Notes: generated from the sequence alone by a model not told the origin. A stretch of 64,000 nucleotides of DNA from Sulfurovum sp. NBC37-1 (GCF_000010345.1 NC_009663.1:1674001-1738000); one strand, 5' to 3'. Positions 51,387 to 61,204 are shown, counted from the first letter of the stretch. Numbers and translations: made by a program.

Positions 51387-51976
51387 GCCTTAAGCGCGTT
51401 ATAGATGTTGCGGGAGATATCATCTATGTAATATTCGATCTCTTTGGGAAGTACCCCCTCACCTTTGAGGAAGACCATGCCGCCAAGATACCCCATAAAG
51501 AGACCAAAGGCTGAAAAGAAATCCTGATTGCGCAGTTCACCCGACGCAACCGCATCGTCAAAGAAGATCATGATTTCGGTAATGAAACCCGAAACACAGA
51601 CCATTCCTTCGCAACCGTCACTGAAGACTTCCCTGTTGGAGAGATACACCCGAAGAAAATACTCTATCATTTCAGGCTTCTCCTGCGCCATCGTAAAATA
51701 GACCGTAACGATCCCTCTGATCTTCTCCCGGGCAGAGATATCCTGCATATTGATCTTCCTGATCTCTTCACCGAGTACTTCAGAAGTGTATTTAATGATC
51801 TCCTGGGCCAAAATATCTTTGGAGGAGAAGTAGTTGTAAAGATTCCCTACACTCATATGGAGTTTTGCCGCGATGTCAGGTATGGTCGTTTTATGGAAAC
51901 CGTTTGCAGAAAAAAGCTGAAGTGCAGTCTGTATGATCGATTCACGTTTTAATGCTTTCTTCTCTGCTATTTTCAT
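51383..51976 (-). CDS. TetR-family regulator in operon with the sensor-like hydrogenase
   Basis: A 197-residue TetR repressor. HTH: ESIIQTALQLFSANGFHKTT, IPDIAAKLHMSVGNLYNYFSSK. The C-terminal ligand domain is uncharacterised. An in-frame TTG at 51991 is possible, but the ATG at 51976 has AAGGGA close upstream. The stop overlaps the hydrogenase small-subunit ATG (ATGA). With no HupT-like kinase in view, the TetR protein may be the output of hydrogen sensing; this is inference. Confidence 0.85.
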   Translation of the reverse strand: MKIAEKKALKRESIIQTALQLFSANGFHKTTIPDIAAKLHMSVGNLYNYFSSKDILAQEIIKYTSEVLGEEIRKINMQDISAREKIRGIVTVYFTMAQEKPEMIEYFLRVYLSNREVFSDGCEGMVCVSGFITEIMIFFDDAVASGELRNQDFFSAFGLFMGYLGGMVFLKGEGVLPKEIEYYIDDISRNIYNALKA

Positions 51977-52053
51977 TCCCTTACCTTTCAATGCTATATA
52001 TCCACATTAACCTATTGAGATTCATTTTATTTCAAATAAGATTAAATGATGCT

Positions 52054-52611
52054 TTAGCTATATGTCCTTGAAAGCGTACTAACCTGCGCCTCAGGCGCTT
52101 TGATTTCCCACAAAACCCTGTCTATATTAAACGTTCTGTCAATCTGGGAAATACCCAACTGCTTTAAAAGGTACATTACTTTATCCACTTCCGAATATGA
52201 CGTTTCAAAACGATATGTAAGTTCTTTTTCATAGAGTTGAAATTCTGCCTCTTTTATCACATTTTTGACCGCCAGTGCATACGCTCTTGCCATCCCACCG
52301 GTACCAAGTTTGATACCGCCGAAATAGCGCACGATCAAAACGGCACAATTAATGAGTTCTTCACCGCGCAATACATTCAAAGCTGGTACACCCGCACACC
52401 CCTTCGGCTCTCCGTCATCTGAACTGTTCTCAACGATCTGATCGAATTCATTCAGGTAGCGCAATGCGTATACCACATGGTTTGCTTTTGGATGCTCCCT
52501 TTTCAGCCGTTTTTGAAAGCCTTCATACTTGTCAATGGGCACGAGGTGGGCAATGAACTTTGAACGGTTCACTTCAGTAGGATGGATGCAGGGCTGCTTA
52601 ACGGTCTGCAT
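52054..52611 (-). CDS. YigZ/IMPACT-family protein
   Basis: A 185-residue UPF0029 protein starting MQTVKQPCIHPTEVNRSKFI. The core motif SSDDGEPKGCAGVPALNVL, then LIVRYFGGIKLGTGGMARAYA, is typical. The function is unknown, with a link to translation in eukaryotic IMPACT. The ATG at 52611 overlaps the end of the VanZ-like gene by 14 bp; a longer start at 52740 would overlap far more. Confidence 0.88.
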   Translation of the reverse strand: MQTVKQPCIHPTEVNRSKFIAHLVPIDKYEGFQKRLKREHPKANHVVYALRYLNEFDQIVENSSDDGEPKGCAGVPALNVLRGEELINCAVLIVRYFGGIKLGTGGMARAYALAVKNVIKEAEFQLYEKELTYRFETSYSEVDKVMYLLKQLGISQIDRTFNIDRVLWEIKAPEAQVSTLSRTYS

Positions 52612-52966
52612 CACATACCCGCTCCAATCTGGCATAGAGCAGAAGGCCAATAGCGATACCGATGGCATCCGCGACCACATCAAGGAATTCTGCACAGCGA
52701 TTGGGCGTAAAATACTGGGAGATCTCGATGAATACACCATAAAAGAGCATCGCTGCCACTGTCCATAAGACTTTTGTACGATAGGAGAGACGCAGCAGCA
52801 GCGTCAACACGGCAAATGCCAGAAAGTGGGTCCATTTGTCCGAAAGAGGACCCAGTGTCGGCGCAATCTCCTGCGGCACAATCGCAGCGATATAGGAACT
52901 AACAAGTGCGATCCAGAAGAGGATCTTCAAATGAAGTCTATTTTTGTAAAGTTCTGACTTTATCAA
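52598..52966 (-). CDS. VanZ-like membrane protein
   Basis: A 122-residue protein with four hydrophobic segments. LSDKWTHFLAFAVLTLLLRL and FYGVFIEISQYFTPNRCAEFLDVVAD are VanZ-domain signatures. The function is unsettled. It overlaps hemH by 29 bp and yigZ by 14 bp. Confidence 0.75.
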   Translation of the reverse strand: MIKSELYKNRLHLKILFWIALVSSYIAAIVPQEIAPTLGPLSDKWTHFLAFAVLTLLLRLSYRTKVLWTVAAMLFYGVFIEISQYFTPNRCAEFLDVVADAIGIAIGLLLYARLERVCDADR

Positions 52967-53888
52967 CGATCATCTCCACAAATCTGTCGCTGTCATTCAT
53001 ACACGAAGCGACGATATAGTCTTCATATTTTATCTTCTCCGCGATCTCTCTGTGTTCTATATCAAGCTCGAACACGGTTTCAGAGTTGTCAAGCGTAAAT
53101 GCCAGCGGGTAGATCAGCACTTTTCTATGTGTCGGATTACGCAATACATCCACCAGATTTGGCTCCAACCATGCCGAAGAACCTACTTTCGACTGATAGA
53201 CCAGTTTGATATCGTGGAAGTCAACCCCTTTACAGGCCAGGTAGGTTTTGATCGCTGAAGCATTCCCTTCCACCTGATTCTGATAGGGGTCTCCCGCCTT
53301 GATAATACTCATAGGCAGCCCATGTGCCGAAAGCAGAAGGTCATATTCTTTGGTCTCTTTGCCTTCTGCCACCTCAAGTATCTTCTCACAGCAGGCTTCG
53401 ATATAGGTGTAGTCATCATAATAGGGATCGATCACCGTGATCTTCGGTGCATACCCCATTGCTTCACAGCGTTCTTCTATATCTTCAATCGAGGAGAGTG
53501 TCGTGGTTGTAGAATACTGGGGATACATTGGAAAGAGTATCAGTTCTTCCACTCCATCTTTCTGACAGGCATAGAGTGCTTTGTCTGCAAAAGGAGGTAC
53601 ATAGCGCATTGCCGGATAGACAGGAAGGTCCAGGCGGGTTTTCAGCTTTGCAATGAGCCTTTCCGTCAGCTCCGGCAGAGGAGACTTTCCGCCAAGCAAA
53701 CGGTAATTCTCTTTGACATCCTCCAGTCGCTTGGAGATAATGATATTGGCAATGAATTTACGCATAACAGGATTCATCGTAAGGATGTTCCTGTCCGCAA
53801 ACATATTACGCAAAAAGAGTTCTACCTCTTCAATAGTATTTGGGCCGCCCATATTGAGAAGCAACAGTGCCTGTTTCATTTTTTCCAT
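52938..53888 (-). CDS. hemH: Ferrochelatase
   Basis: Inserts iron into protoporphyrin IX. It is 316 aa: LLLNMGGPNTIEEVELFLRN, LLSAHGLPMSIIKAGDPYQN (catalytic His), and VYQSKVGSSAWLEPNLVDVL. C-terminal ETVFELDIEHREIA holds the conserved Glu residues. The ATG at 53888 starts only 4 bp from the end of the structured element copy B, so the element supplies the upstream region; ATG at 53879 is an alternative. Confidence 0.95.
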   Translation of the reverse strand: MEKMKQALLLLNMGGPNTIEEVELFLRNMFADRNILTMNPVMRKFIANIIISKRLEDVKENYRLLGGKSPLPELTERLIAKLKTRLDLPVYPAMRYVPPFADKALYACQKDGVEELILFPMYPQYSTTTTLSSIEDIEERCEAMGYAPKITVIDPYYDDYTYIEACCEKILEVAEGKETKEYDLLLSAHGLPMSIIKAGDPYQNQVEGNASAIKTYLACKGVDFHDIKLVYQSKVGSSAWLEPNLVDVLRNPTHRKVLIYPLAFTLDNSETVFELDIEHREIAEKIKYEDYIVASCMNDSDRFVEMIVDKVRTLQK

Positions 53889-53891
53889 TCC

Positions 53892-54159
53892 AAGGCACCC
53901 CTAATAATAGGTGACACTCACAATGGGTTTTACAAATGTGAGATTGTGCAAGAGATTTTTGAGTCCTAGCCATAGCTAAGACAATGAAATATCTTGTGCA
54001 AGATTGCGTTTGTAAAGCCCACTCTTCGGGCATCATCAGCTTTCGCCTATGCGTTGTTACTCTTTTTCGACTTAGCTAAGGCTAGGCCGTCAAAAGAGTG
54101 CCTAGCCTAGACAAAAGCTGAAGATGTTGTGAGTGTCACCTATTATTTAGGGGTGCCTT
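53892..54159 (+). mobile_element. 268-bp structured inverted-repeat (MITE-like) element, copy B
   Basis: It has the same interior as the copy at 23818 (about 75-80% identical by eye) in the same orientation. Termini AAGGCACCCCTAATAATAGG and the matching end are long inverted repeats of about 32 bp (inner part TAGGTGACACTCACAA perfectly paired). The outer arms differ from copy A but are complementary to each other. No clear target duplication. It lies between divergent hemH and kdsB. Confidence 0.75.
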
Positions 54160-54231
54160 ATAGTAATAAAGTCCCGTATTTTAGCATAGAGAGTGTAAAA
54201 TCATACATAATTACATACAAAAGGTTTTACC

Positions 54232-54951
54232 ATGATCATCATTCCCGCGCGTATAGGTTCCAGCCGTTTCCCCAACAAAGTACTTGCCGATATAGGTGGC
54301 ATACCCATGGTGGTCAGAACAGCCATGGCCGTACAGGATATCGATGCCGTAGTCATCGCCACTGATGCACAGGAAGTAATCGATATAGCCAGAGACCACG
54401 GTATCGATGCCGTCATGACATCCAACACACATAAAAGCGGAACAGACCGCATTTATGAAGCAGCCCAGAAACTGGAATTACAGGATAATGATATCGTTAT
54501 CAATGTACAGGGAGATGAACCGTTCATTGAGCATGAAGTAGTACAGGCCGTTTATGACCTGAGCAAAAAGAATGCTGCCGATGACCGAATTATGATGAAC
54601 TCCTGTTATAAACGCATTACCAACCCTGAAGCGGATGACCCCAATATCGTCAAAGTGGTTACCGATACAGACGATATAGCACTCTATTTCTCACGTGCAA
54701 AGATCCCCTACCCCAGAGACCATCATTTCGACAGCTATAAAGGACATCTGGGGATTTACGGATTTACCGTACGTTCACTGCGACAGTTCTGCATATTGAC
54801 ACCGGCACCGCTGGAAGATGTAGAGAAACTCGAGCAATTGCGTGCTCTTCATCATGGTTATGCAGTCGCAATGGTAGAAGTAGATACAAAAAGTTTTGGT
54901 ATCGATACACAGGAAGATCTGGAAAAAGCCGTGAAGTTTCATCGGCTTTAA
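54232..54951 (+). CDS. kdsB: 3-deoxy-manno-octulosonate cytidylyltransferase
   Basis: Activates Kdo as CMP-Kdo for lipid A-core synthesis. It is 239 aa: IIPARIGSSRFPNKVLADIG, HKSGTDRIYEAAQKLE, IVINVQGDEPFIEHEVV, and HLGIYGFTVRSLRQFC. Slightly short (typical 245-255) but complete. The upstream region contains element copy B. Confidence 0.96.
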   Translation: MIIIPARIGSSRFPNKVLADIGGIPMVVRTAMAVQDIDAVVIATDAQEVIDIARDHGIDAVMTSNTHKSGTDRIYEAAQKLELQDNDIVINVQGDEPFIEHEVVQAVYDLSKKNAADDRIMMNSCYKRITNPEADDPNIVKVVTDTDDIALYFSRAKIPYPRDHHFDSYKGHLGIYGFTVRSLRQFCILTPAPLEDVEKLEQLRALHHGYAVAMVEVDTKSFGIDTQEDLEKAVKFHRL

Positions 54952-55006
54952 AGGCATTCGTGTAAATTTCTATCAAATATAGAAAGAGTGCAAAGATTTT
55001 TCTCTC

Positions 55007-56260
55007 TTATCCATTCTTAACTGCTTTACCAAGATCCCACATCGGCATAAAAATACCAAGTGCCATTAGCAAGACCAAAATCGCAATAAAAAAGAGCATG
55101 ATAGGCTCAATATAGGCAGCAAGGTTATCAATAAGATCCTGAAACTCCATATCGTAATAATCAGTCACTTTTTCCAGCATGGCATCAAGCTGTCCACCTG
55201 CCTCACCCGCCTTTATCATCTGCAGAAGCATATTCTGATAGAGTCCGGTCAAGGCAAAAGCTTCTGCAAGATTCATACCTCGTCCGATATTGGCATTTAC
55301 GGTCAGTAATTGTTCCTTAATCGCAAGATTATCAACCATGCCTACCGCTGTTTCCAAAGCCTCTGAAACAGGGATACCTGACCGCACTAACTCTCCAAAT
55401 ACCAAATTGTATTTATGCATAGTTGAGAGAAAAATTGCTTTATTGATCAAATAAAATTTTGGATGGATCATCAGCTTATCCATCCTGTATTTGAAATCCA
55501 TATTGTTCTGATAGAAATACTTAAGTGCAAAAACACCACCCACAAGAATTGCCAGGATAAGAAGACCATAATTACTGAGTGCCCACTCCAGTTTCAAGAG
55601 TATCTGTGTTGGAATAGGCAATTCAGTTTTAAATTTGTCGAAAATATCTTTAAATTTTGGCACAACAACCATAATAAGAACAGTAAACGCTATAGCCATC
55701 GCGGCCATCGTAATCATTGGTGTACGAATAGCTTTTTTAAATTTTCTTGTATTATCTCTGATACTCTCAAGGATTTTCGCCAGTTTATGATAGGACTCTG
55801 AGATATTACCTGTCCTTTCACCCAGTTGGGTCATGGCCAGTGCAACCTGCCCAAACTCATCAATATAAGGCTCCATTGCATCAGACATGCTATTACCGGC
55901 ATTAATATCACTGTGCATCTTGTTATATATCTCTTTTAGTTTTTGATTATCCGTATTGTCTGCCACATCTTCCAAAGTATCTGTAATGGGGATACCCGCA
56001 TCCGTCATAACAGCAATTTGTCGGATCGTCGAAATTTTATCATTGATAGGTATCTTACTTTTAAAGGCTTTTTTTATCCCAATGAGTATATTAGATAAGC
56101 TCTCTTCCATAGGTGCAGCAGTTTCTACTGCTCTAGATATAACGGCTGAAGGAAATTTATTTTTTGCTATTTTTACAGCATTCATTTTGCTTTCAGCCTT
56201 GACTAATTCATTTCTTCGTTTTCCCCGTTCCATTACCGTTACATTAAAATACTTTATCAC
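55007..56260 (-). CDS. mshG: MshG/GspF-like inner-membrane platform protein
   Basis: A 417-residue PilC/GspF-type platform protein. It has two repeated GspF domains (TIRQIAVMTDAGIPITDTL and MHKYNLVFGELVRSGIPVSE) and three membrane helices (TMAAMAIAFTVLIMVVVP, YGLLILAILVGGVFALKYF, PIMLFFIAILVLLMALGIFM). It overlaps the ATPase gene by 4 bp. It is the last gene of this operon in the window, with no pilin gene downstream. Confidence 0.9.
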   Translation of the reverse strand: MIKYFNVTVMERGKRRNELVKAESKMNAVKIAKNKFPSAVISRAVETAAPMEESLSNILIGIKKAFKSKIPINDKISTIRQIAVMTDAGIPITDTLEDVADNTDNQKLKEIYNKMHSDINAGNSMSDAMEPYIDEFGQVALAMTQLGERTGNISESYHKLAKILESIRDNTRKFKKAIRTPMITMAAMAIAFTVLIMVVVPKFKDIFDKFKTELPIPTQILLKLEWALSNYGLLILAILVGGVFALKYFYQNNMDFKYRMDKLMIHPKFYLINKAIFLSTMHKYNLVFGELVRSGIPVSEALETAVGMVDNLAIKEQLLTVNANIGRGMNLAEAFALTGLYQNMLLQMIKAGEAGGQLDAMLEKVTDYYDMEFQDLIDNLAAYIEPIMLFFIAILVLLMALGIFMPMWDLGKAVKNG

Positions 56261-57996
56261 AATCTTGCCACCCTATAAATTTCTTCAATGGTTGTCTCTC
56301 CTTCCAGCGCTTTGTGCACACCATCTTCGAACATACTTACAAAGCCTTCCTCCATCGCCTGCTTTGTCATCTCCTCTTTCGATGCGTTTCTGGCAATCAT
56401 TCTGGAAAGTGTCTCACTGATCGGTAAAACTTCTGCAATCATTTCTCTGCCCCGATACCCACTAAATCCACATTCTTTACACCCTTCTCCAATATAAAAT
56501 GTAGGCTGCTCAGGGAGATATTGTTTTACATCTTTCAAAAGACTTTCAGGTAAAACTGTCTCTTTCTTACAATATGTACAGATCTTTCTGACAAGTCGCT
56601 GCGCCTGTATCGCAACTAACGCACCGGAAACTAGATATTCTTCTATTCCCATATCCAAAATTCTTGTTACCGCAGAGATCGCATCATTGGTGTGCAAGGT
56701 TGAAAGAACCAGGTGCCCAGTCAAAGCCGCCTGTATTGCAATCCGCAATGTTTCCTGATCCCGGATCTCCCCGATCATAATTTTATCGGGATCCTGCCTC
56801 AAGATCGATTTCAATGCTGTAGCAAACGTCAAACCAACATTGGAACGCACTTGAACCTGCTGCAGACCGGTCATCTGATATTCTACCGGATCCTCAACAG
56901 TAATAATTTTATCTTTGACATCTTTAATGGCATTGAGAGCACCATAAAGTGTAGTTGTCTTACCAGAGCCTGTAGGACCTGTAACCAAAACGATACCATA
57001 AGGTACTTTGATTGCATTAGAAAATTTGTCATAACATAATTTACTCATACCCGCATCTTCAAGTCTAATCATCGCTTTCGTTTTATCCAAAATTCTAAGA
57101 ACAATCGATTCCCCATAAATGGTTGGCAAAGTTGAAACCCTAAAATCAAAATCTTTTTTAGATATAGTAGCAGAAAAACGCCCATCCTGAGGTTTTCTTC
57201 TTTCAGCAATATCAAGATTGGAAAGAAGTTTCATACGTGATGACAGAGGATTAAATATATCTTTGTCAAAGGTAAAACTCTGACGCAGCATACCATCAAC
57301 ACGTTCTCTAACAATACAATTTTTTTCCGTTGCTTCTATATGAATATCACTTGCTCCGGCATAAATAGCTGATTTAAGAATAATATCAATTAGTTTCAGA
57401 ACAGCCGGTGATTCTTCGCTGTTCTCTTCAAGGCTTCCTTCCTGACTCAAATCCTGTCGAATCTCAGCAACCAAACTCTTTATACTCTCATTAATCTCAA
57501 GTCTCTGAAGATACTGCCGAATCTGGCTGGGTTTTGACATAGCGATCTTGATCGGTTTCTTAGGGAAAAGTCTCTGGACTGCATCTTGTGCCGCCATGTC
57601 AAGAGGATCATCAAATACGACAAGTACATTCAACTCACTCTCGTCTATAGGTATCACGTTATATTTCAAAAGTTGCTTATAAGGAATCTGGGAAAAAAGT
57701 CTCATATCGATCTCAACAGAATCAAGATCCACATATTCTACATGAAGCTGATTGGCAACTTCTTCGAGTATTGGTGTGATATCGATTCCCTCGATCTTTT
57801 CCAGGTGGGAAAGCGTGATAACACCCTGTCTAATCTTTTTTGCAAGAAATATCTCTACTGTATGGAGATCAATCATTTTTTCTGCTACGAGATTGGCAAA
57901 AGATACCTTTTTGGGTGGTCTACTTTTGACCAAGGTTGAAATAGCCTCTTTTGTTATCAGCCCTTCATTCAGCATTATTTCAATCAGTTTGACCAT
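56257..57996 (-). CDS. mshE: MshE/GspE-type assembly ATPase
   Basis: A 579-residue ATPase that drives pilus or pseudopilus assembly. The N-terminal MshEN-like domain (LIEIMLNEGLITKEAISTLV, about 1-160) may bind c-di-GMP, as in Vibrio MshE. Walker A is GPTGSGKTTTLYGALN, the Asp box ITVEDPVEYQ, Walker B IMIGEIRDQETL, and a tetracysteine zinc site CTYC/CKEC. It precedes mshG with a 4-bp overlap. Confidence 0.92.
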   Translation of the reverse strand: MVKLIEIMLNEGLITKEAISTLVKSRPPKKVSFANLVAEKMIDLHTVEIFLAKKIRQGVITLSHLEKIEGIDITPILEEVANQLHVEYVDLDSVEIDMRLFSQIPYKQLLKYNVIPIDESELNVLVVFDDPLDMAAQDAVQRLFPKKPIKIAMSKPSQIRQYLQRLEINESIKSLVAEIRQDLSQEGSLEENSEESPAVLKLIDIILKSAIYAGASDIHIEATEKNCIVRERVDGMLRQSFTFDKDIFNPLSSRMKLLSNLDIAERRKPQDGRFSATISKKDFDFRVSTLPTIYGESIVLRILDKTKAMIRLEDAGMSKLCYDKFSNAIKVPYGIVLVTGPTGSGKTTTLYGALNAIKDVKDKIITVEDPVEYQMTGLQQVQVRSNVGLTFATALKSILRQDPDKIMIGEIRDQETLRIAIQAALTGHLVLSTLHTNDAISAVTRILDMGIEEYLVSGALVAIQAQRLVRKICTYCKKETVLPESLLKDVKQYLPEQPTFYIGEGCKECGFSGYRGREMIAEVLPISETLSRMIARNASKEEMTKQAMEEGFVSMFEDGVHKALEGETTIEEIYRVARL

Positions 57997-58058
57997 ATAA
58001 AGACACCTCCCCTTTTTTTATTTACGATAAAATTAAAACATATACAGTATAAAACTGT

Positions 58059-58799
58059 TTACAGTTTTCCTTTTTTTATTTTTTCTAACAAAACCTTTGC
58101 TTTTGCAGAATCTGTCTGTTTAATATACTTTGACAACACACGTATCGCTTCATTCTTGCGTCCCAGTTTGACCTTTGCTTTGGCAAAGATCAAAATACTT
58201 TCTTCAATACCACTGTTGACATTATTAGTCTGAAGTGCCCAGTATTCAGCTTTTTTATACTGACCCTGATTATAGTATGCTTTGGCTAAAAAAAGTGAGT
58301 CATCTGTATCCTGTGTCTCCCTGAAACGCTTAGCTACCTCTTTAAACGCGCTGGAACCAGATATCTTAGTAATTGTCAGATATGCTCGCTTATGAGGTTT
58401 TTTTTCTTGTAATATACTTTTCTTTATTGTTGGCATTTCAGTAGTGACTATATTCATTTTCAGTCTTGGTTTTTTTCGTATAGTTTTCTCACTTGAAAGA
58501 GGAAGGTCTTCCACGATTTCATCAGAAGCTTCCTCTGGCTGTATTTGAATAGACTGCAACGGTTGTTCAATTTCCAGTCTGTTTAATGGTTTATTTTCAA
58601 TAAAAACAAGTGATTTATCAACTCCGGCTTTCTTTGTTATGTTCATATCTATGCCAATAAAGCCTCGATCCTTCATATAATATAAGAGTCCTGCAGCTAT
58701 ACCCATTAGCAATAAGGTAAATACGATTATCAAGAATGGTTTTCTTTTTTTTCTTCGATATTTCTCCCATTCTTCTTCCAAAGGCTTAATATCATACAT
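58059..58799 (-). CDS. mshN: MshN-like membrane TPR protein
   Basis: The 246-residue protein has one membrane helix (FLIIVFTLLLMGIAAGLLYY, about 22-43), a polar linker and C-terminal TPR-like helices (YYNQGQYKKAEYWALQTNNV, AKVKLGRKNEAIRVLSKYIK). Position between the ATPase genes and the length match MshN, a poorly understood MSHA-biogenesis protein. It overlaps the mshM-like gene by 8 bp. Confidence 0.7.
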   Translation of the reverse strand: MYDIKPLEEEWEKYRRKKRKPFLIIVFTLLLMGIAAGLLYYMKDRGFIGIDMNITKKAGVDKSLVFIENKPLNRLEIEQPLQSIQIQPEEASDEIVEDLPLSSEKTIRKKPRLKMNIVTTEMPTIKKSILQEKKPHKRAYLTITKISGSSAFKEVAKRFRETQDTDDSLFLAKAYYNQGQYKKAEYWALQTNNVNSGIEESILIFAKAKVKLGRKNEAIRVLSKYIKQTDSAKAKVLLEKIKKGKL

Positions 58800-59604
58800 T
58801 TATATATCCTAATTTGATCGCTGCCATTTCTATGATCCGTTTGGGGATTTTATCATAATTGATTTTAGTGGGCTCATTCATATCATAATACTCACAGATC
58901 TCAAATATCGTAAACAGAAGTTTATTACATTCTCGAAAATTACCTTTTGTGAATGTATGGATCATTTTCATATCCTTTGTTTTGATACTGTTAGCAACTT
59001 CAAAAAGGTTTTTTTTAAGCAGCTTTTTATGGATATAATTGGTCAAATCATCATGGTTAGCATTTTTCAATTCGATCACTTCCCATATACGAGATTGAAA
59101 ATGCTCTTTTGCAATCAGATCCTCATTCTCCGTTTTATGTAGAGAAACAACAAATTTCACTGCCCTGCTATCTGAAAGGAGACGTATCTTTTCCATCATT
59201 TCCGGACCATACATCTGCGCTTCATCCAGCAAGATAATAATCTCCCTTTCACCTCTTAAATTCTTACAAAAACTAACTAAAGCAGAAAAATTCACCTCAG
59301 TGTTCTTTGGTAAATCTTTACCTGTTAATACTTTAAATAATTTATGAAAAAACTCTTTTTCGCTGATAGATGGGATATCAAAATAATGGATCTCTTTCTG
59401 ATACTTTAATTTCTGTTGGATACGGTTGAGAAGAATACTCTTTCCCGTCCCAGGACGTCCAAAAAGAAGGATCATTTTTAGGGGTTTATCTATACTGTAT
59501 TCTAACTGTTTATATGCAGTAACAGAAGTACTCAATTCAATATAATCATCGATATCGATTGAATCGATGAATACATTCTTGGCAGATTCATATCTACTTT
59601 TCAT
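58792..59604 (-). CDS. mshM: MshM/ExeA-like AAA ATPase
   Basis: AAA ATPase of the ExeA/MshM family. The P-loop is LLFGRPGTGKSILLNRIQQ and Walker B EIIILLDEAQMYGPEMME. It is 270 aa starting MKSRYESAKNVFIDS at 59604, overlapping the secretin gene by 11 bp; an in-frame longer start at 59748 would overlap by 155 bp. In ExeA it helps secretin assembly through peptidoglycan; this one lacks the C-terminal peptidoglycan-binding domain. Confidence 0.85.
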   Translation of the reverse strand: MKSRYESAKNVFIDSIDIDDYIELSTSVTAYKQLEYSIDKPLKMILLFGRPGTGKSILLNRIQQKLKYQKEIHYFDIPSISEKEFFHKLFKVLTGKDLPKNTEVNFSALVSFCKNLRGEREIIILLDEAQMYGPEMMEKIRLLSDSRAVKFVVSLHKTENEDLIAKEHFQSRIWEVIELKNANHDDLTNYIHKKLLKKNLFEVANSIKTKDMKMIHTFTKGNFRECNKLLFTIFEICEYYDMNEPTKINYDKIPKRIIEMAAIKLGYINV

Positions 59605-61204
59605 TGAGCTTTGTGTATCCAAGGTCTTTAAGTGTAACAGATTTAGATGTTTTAACAATATGTGGTGTAATAATGAGAACAAGTTCCTCAACTCTGTTGA
59701 TTTTTTCTTCATGCTTAAATGCATACTCCAATAGAGGAATATCTCCAAGAAGTGGTATTTTGTTTACCTTGGTACCAGTACTTGAAGTGATCAGCCCCCC
59801 AAGGATTGCATGCTCACCATCTTTTACCTTCACAACAGAAGCGATTTGTCTTCTAATGAGATCAGGTGGCATATCTCTTGAACCTGTCACTGTATTTTTT
59901 TGTGTCTGAATATCTTCAATCGTTTCAGAAATTGATGGATTAATTTTCAGTGTAATTATACCATTATTGCCTATTTCAGGTGTTATATCTAAAAGTATAC
60001 CGGCAAAAACCGAATCAACAGACTCTCCTTGGGCAGTGTTAGCATTATTACCCGTCCCAAGTGCACTAGTCGATTTAAGCTTATAAAAAAGCTCTTTACC
60101 TACACTGATCATTGCTGGCTGATTATTAAGAGTCATAACTCTAGGACTTGAAATTGCTTTGACATCTCCTTGTGTGGCAAGGAATTTAACAACCTCATTA
60201 ATATTTGCTTTTCCTGTAAGCTGAACAAGACTTCCATTTCTTGGTTGCGTATCAGGACCAAACGCTGTATCCTGTATACCATTTAATTTATCAAAAGTAT
60301 AGGAAGCTACATTCTTCTGAGCCATGATTAAAGAATCCACTGCAAAATTCTGTAAGCCATAAAGCTGTGACCAGTCTACACCTGTAGTTCTACTATCATC
60401 AAACTTGACAGCGAGAATTCGTACATCAATAAGTACCTGTGTTTTGATCTGCCTGCTAAGTACATTGATATATCTAGCTACTCTATTAATCTGTCTTGCC
60501 GTTCCGGTCACTGTTACCATACCTGCCTCAGGGTTAACAATAGGTTCTAAAGGATTATATTCCCATACCTGGCCATCAGGCCCTGTCCAGCTCTCTCCTG
60601 TTTTTGTATAGTGTGTACTACCATCCCCGGCACCTATCAAGATACGCTGAATCTCATTCTGAACTGTTTGCCAGAACCTGAATTCATCATTGCTCTCTAT
60701 TGACATACCAGTTCTTGTCAAACTGCCATTACCACTGGAGTTATTATTACTTGTACTATCAGCTCCATTTTGATTCAAAGAATTAGAAGCATTGGCAATA
60801 GTCACATTTGCATTACTTTTTCCTATTCTCTTTCCTGAAATATAATGTATTTTAAACGTTCTCGTAATAAGATAAGAAATGGCCAGCTTATTCCCCTTTA
60901 ATGTATAATACAAATCATTATCTTTCAAAATTGTATTTAAAAAGCCTTTCAGAGTACTATTTTTCAACTTTACATAGTAGAGTTTTTTATTCATTCTCTT
61001 TTTAGCAGCATCATCTTTGACAGAGACTGTCAAATCACACGTTTCTGCCAAATTTTCTATAACATCACCTATTGTAAGTTTACTGTCAATTGTAACACTG
61101 AAAAGTTTTGTTGAACAACTTCCTGCCTGTATCAACTGAGTAAGTCCAATGTACATTACACATACAATAATAAACTTCATTCCACTTTTTTCTATTATTT
61201 TCAT
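59594..61204 (-). CDS. mshL: MshL-like secretin
   Basis: Outer-membrane channel of 536 residues. It has a signal peptide (IGLTQLIQA), an N-terminal STN-like domain and an N1-like domain (TVTGTARQINRVARYINVLS). The secretin core contains VKAISSPRVMTLNNQPAMIS, RRQIASVVKVKDGEHAILGG and VNKIPLLGDIPLLEYAFKHE. A Ser/Asn-rich low-complexity patch (SLNQNGADSTSNNNSSGNGS) lies near residue 145. AGGGG before the ATG at 61204 supports this start. Confidence 0.92.
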   Translation of the reverse strand: MKIIEKSGMKFIIVCVMYIGLTQLIQAGSCSTKLFSVTIDSKLTIGDVIENLAETCDLTVSVKDDAAKKRMNKKLYYVKLKNSTLKGFLNTILKDNDLYYTLKGNKLAISYLITRTFKIHYISGKRIGKSNANVTIANASNSLNQNGADSTSNNNSSGNGSLTRTGMSIESNDEFRFWQTVQNEIQRILIGAGDGSTHYTKTGESWTGPDGQVWEYNPLEPIVNPEAGMVTVTGTARQINRVARYINVLSRQIKTQVLIDVRILAVKFDDSRTTGVDWSQLYGLQNFAVDSLIMAQKNVASYTFDKLNGIQDTAFGPDTQPRNGSLVQLTGKANINEVVKFLATQGDVKAISSPRVMTLNNQPAMISVGKELFYKLKSTSALGTGNNANTAQGESVDSVFAGILLDITPEIGNNGIITLKINPSISETIEDIQTQKNTVTGSRDMPPDLIRRQIASVVKVKDGEHAILGGLITSSTGTKVNKIPLLGDIPLLEYAFKHEEKINRVEELVLIITPHIVKTSKSVTLKDLGYTKLNEK

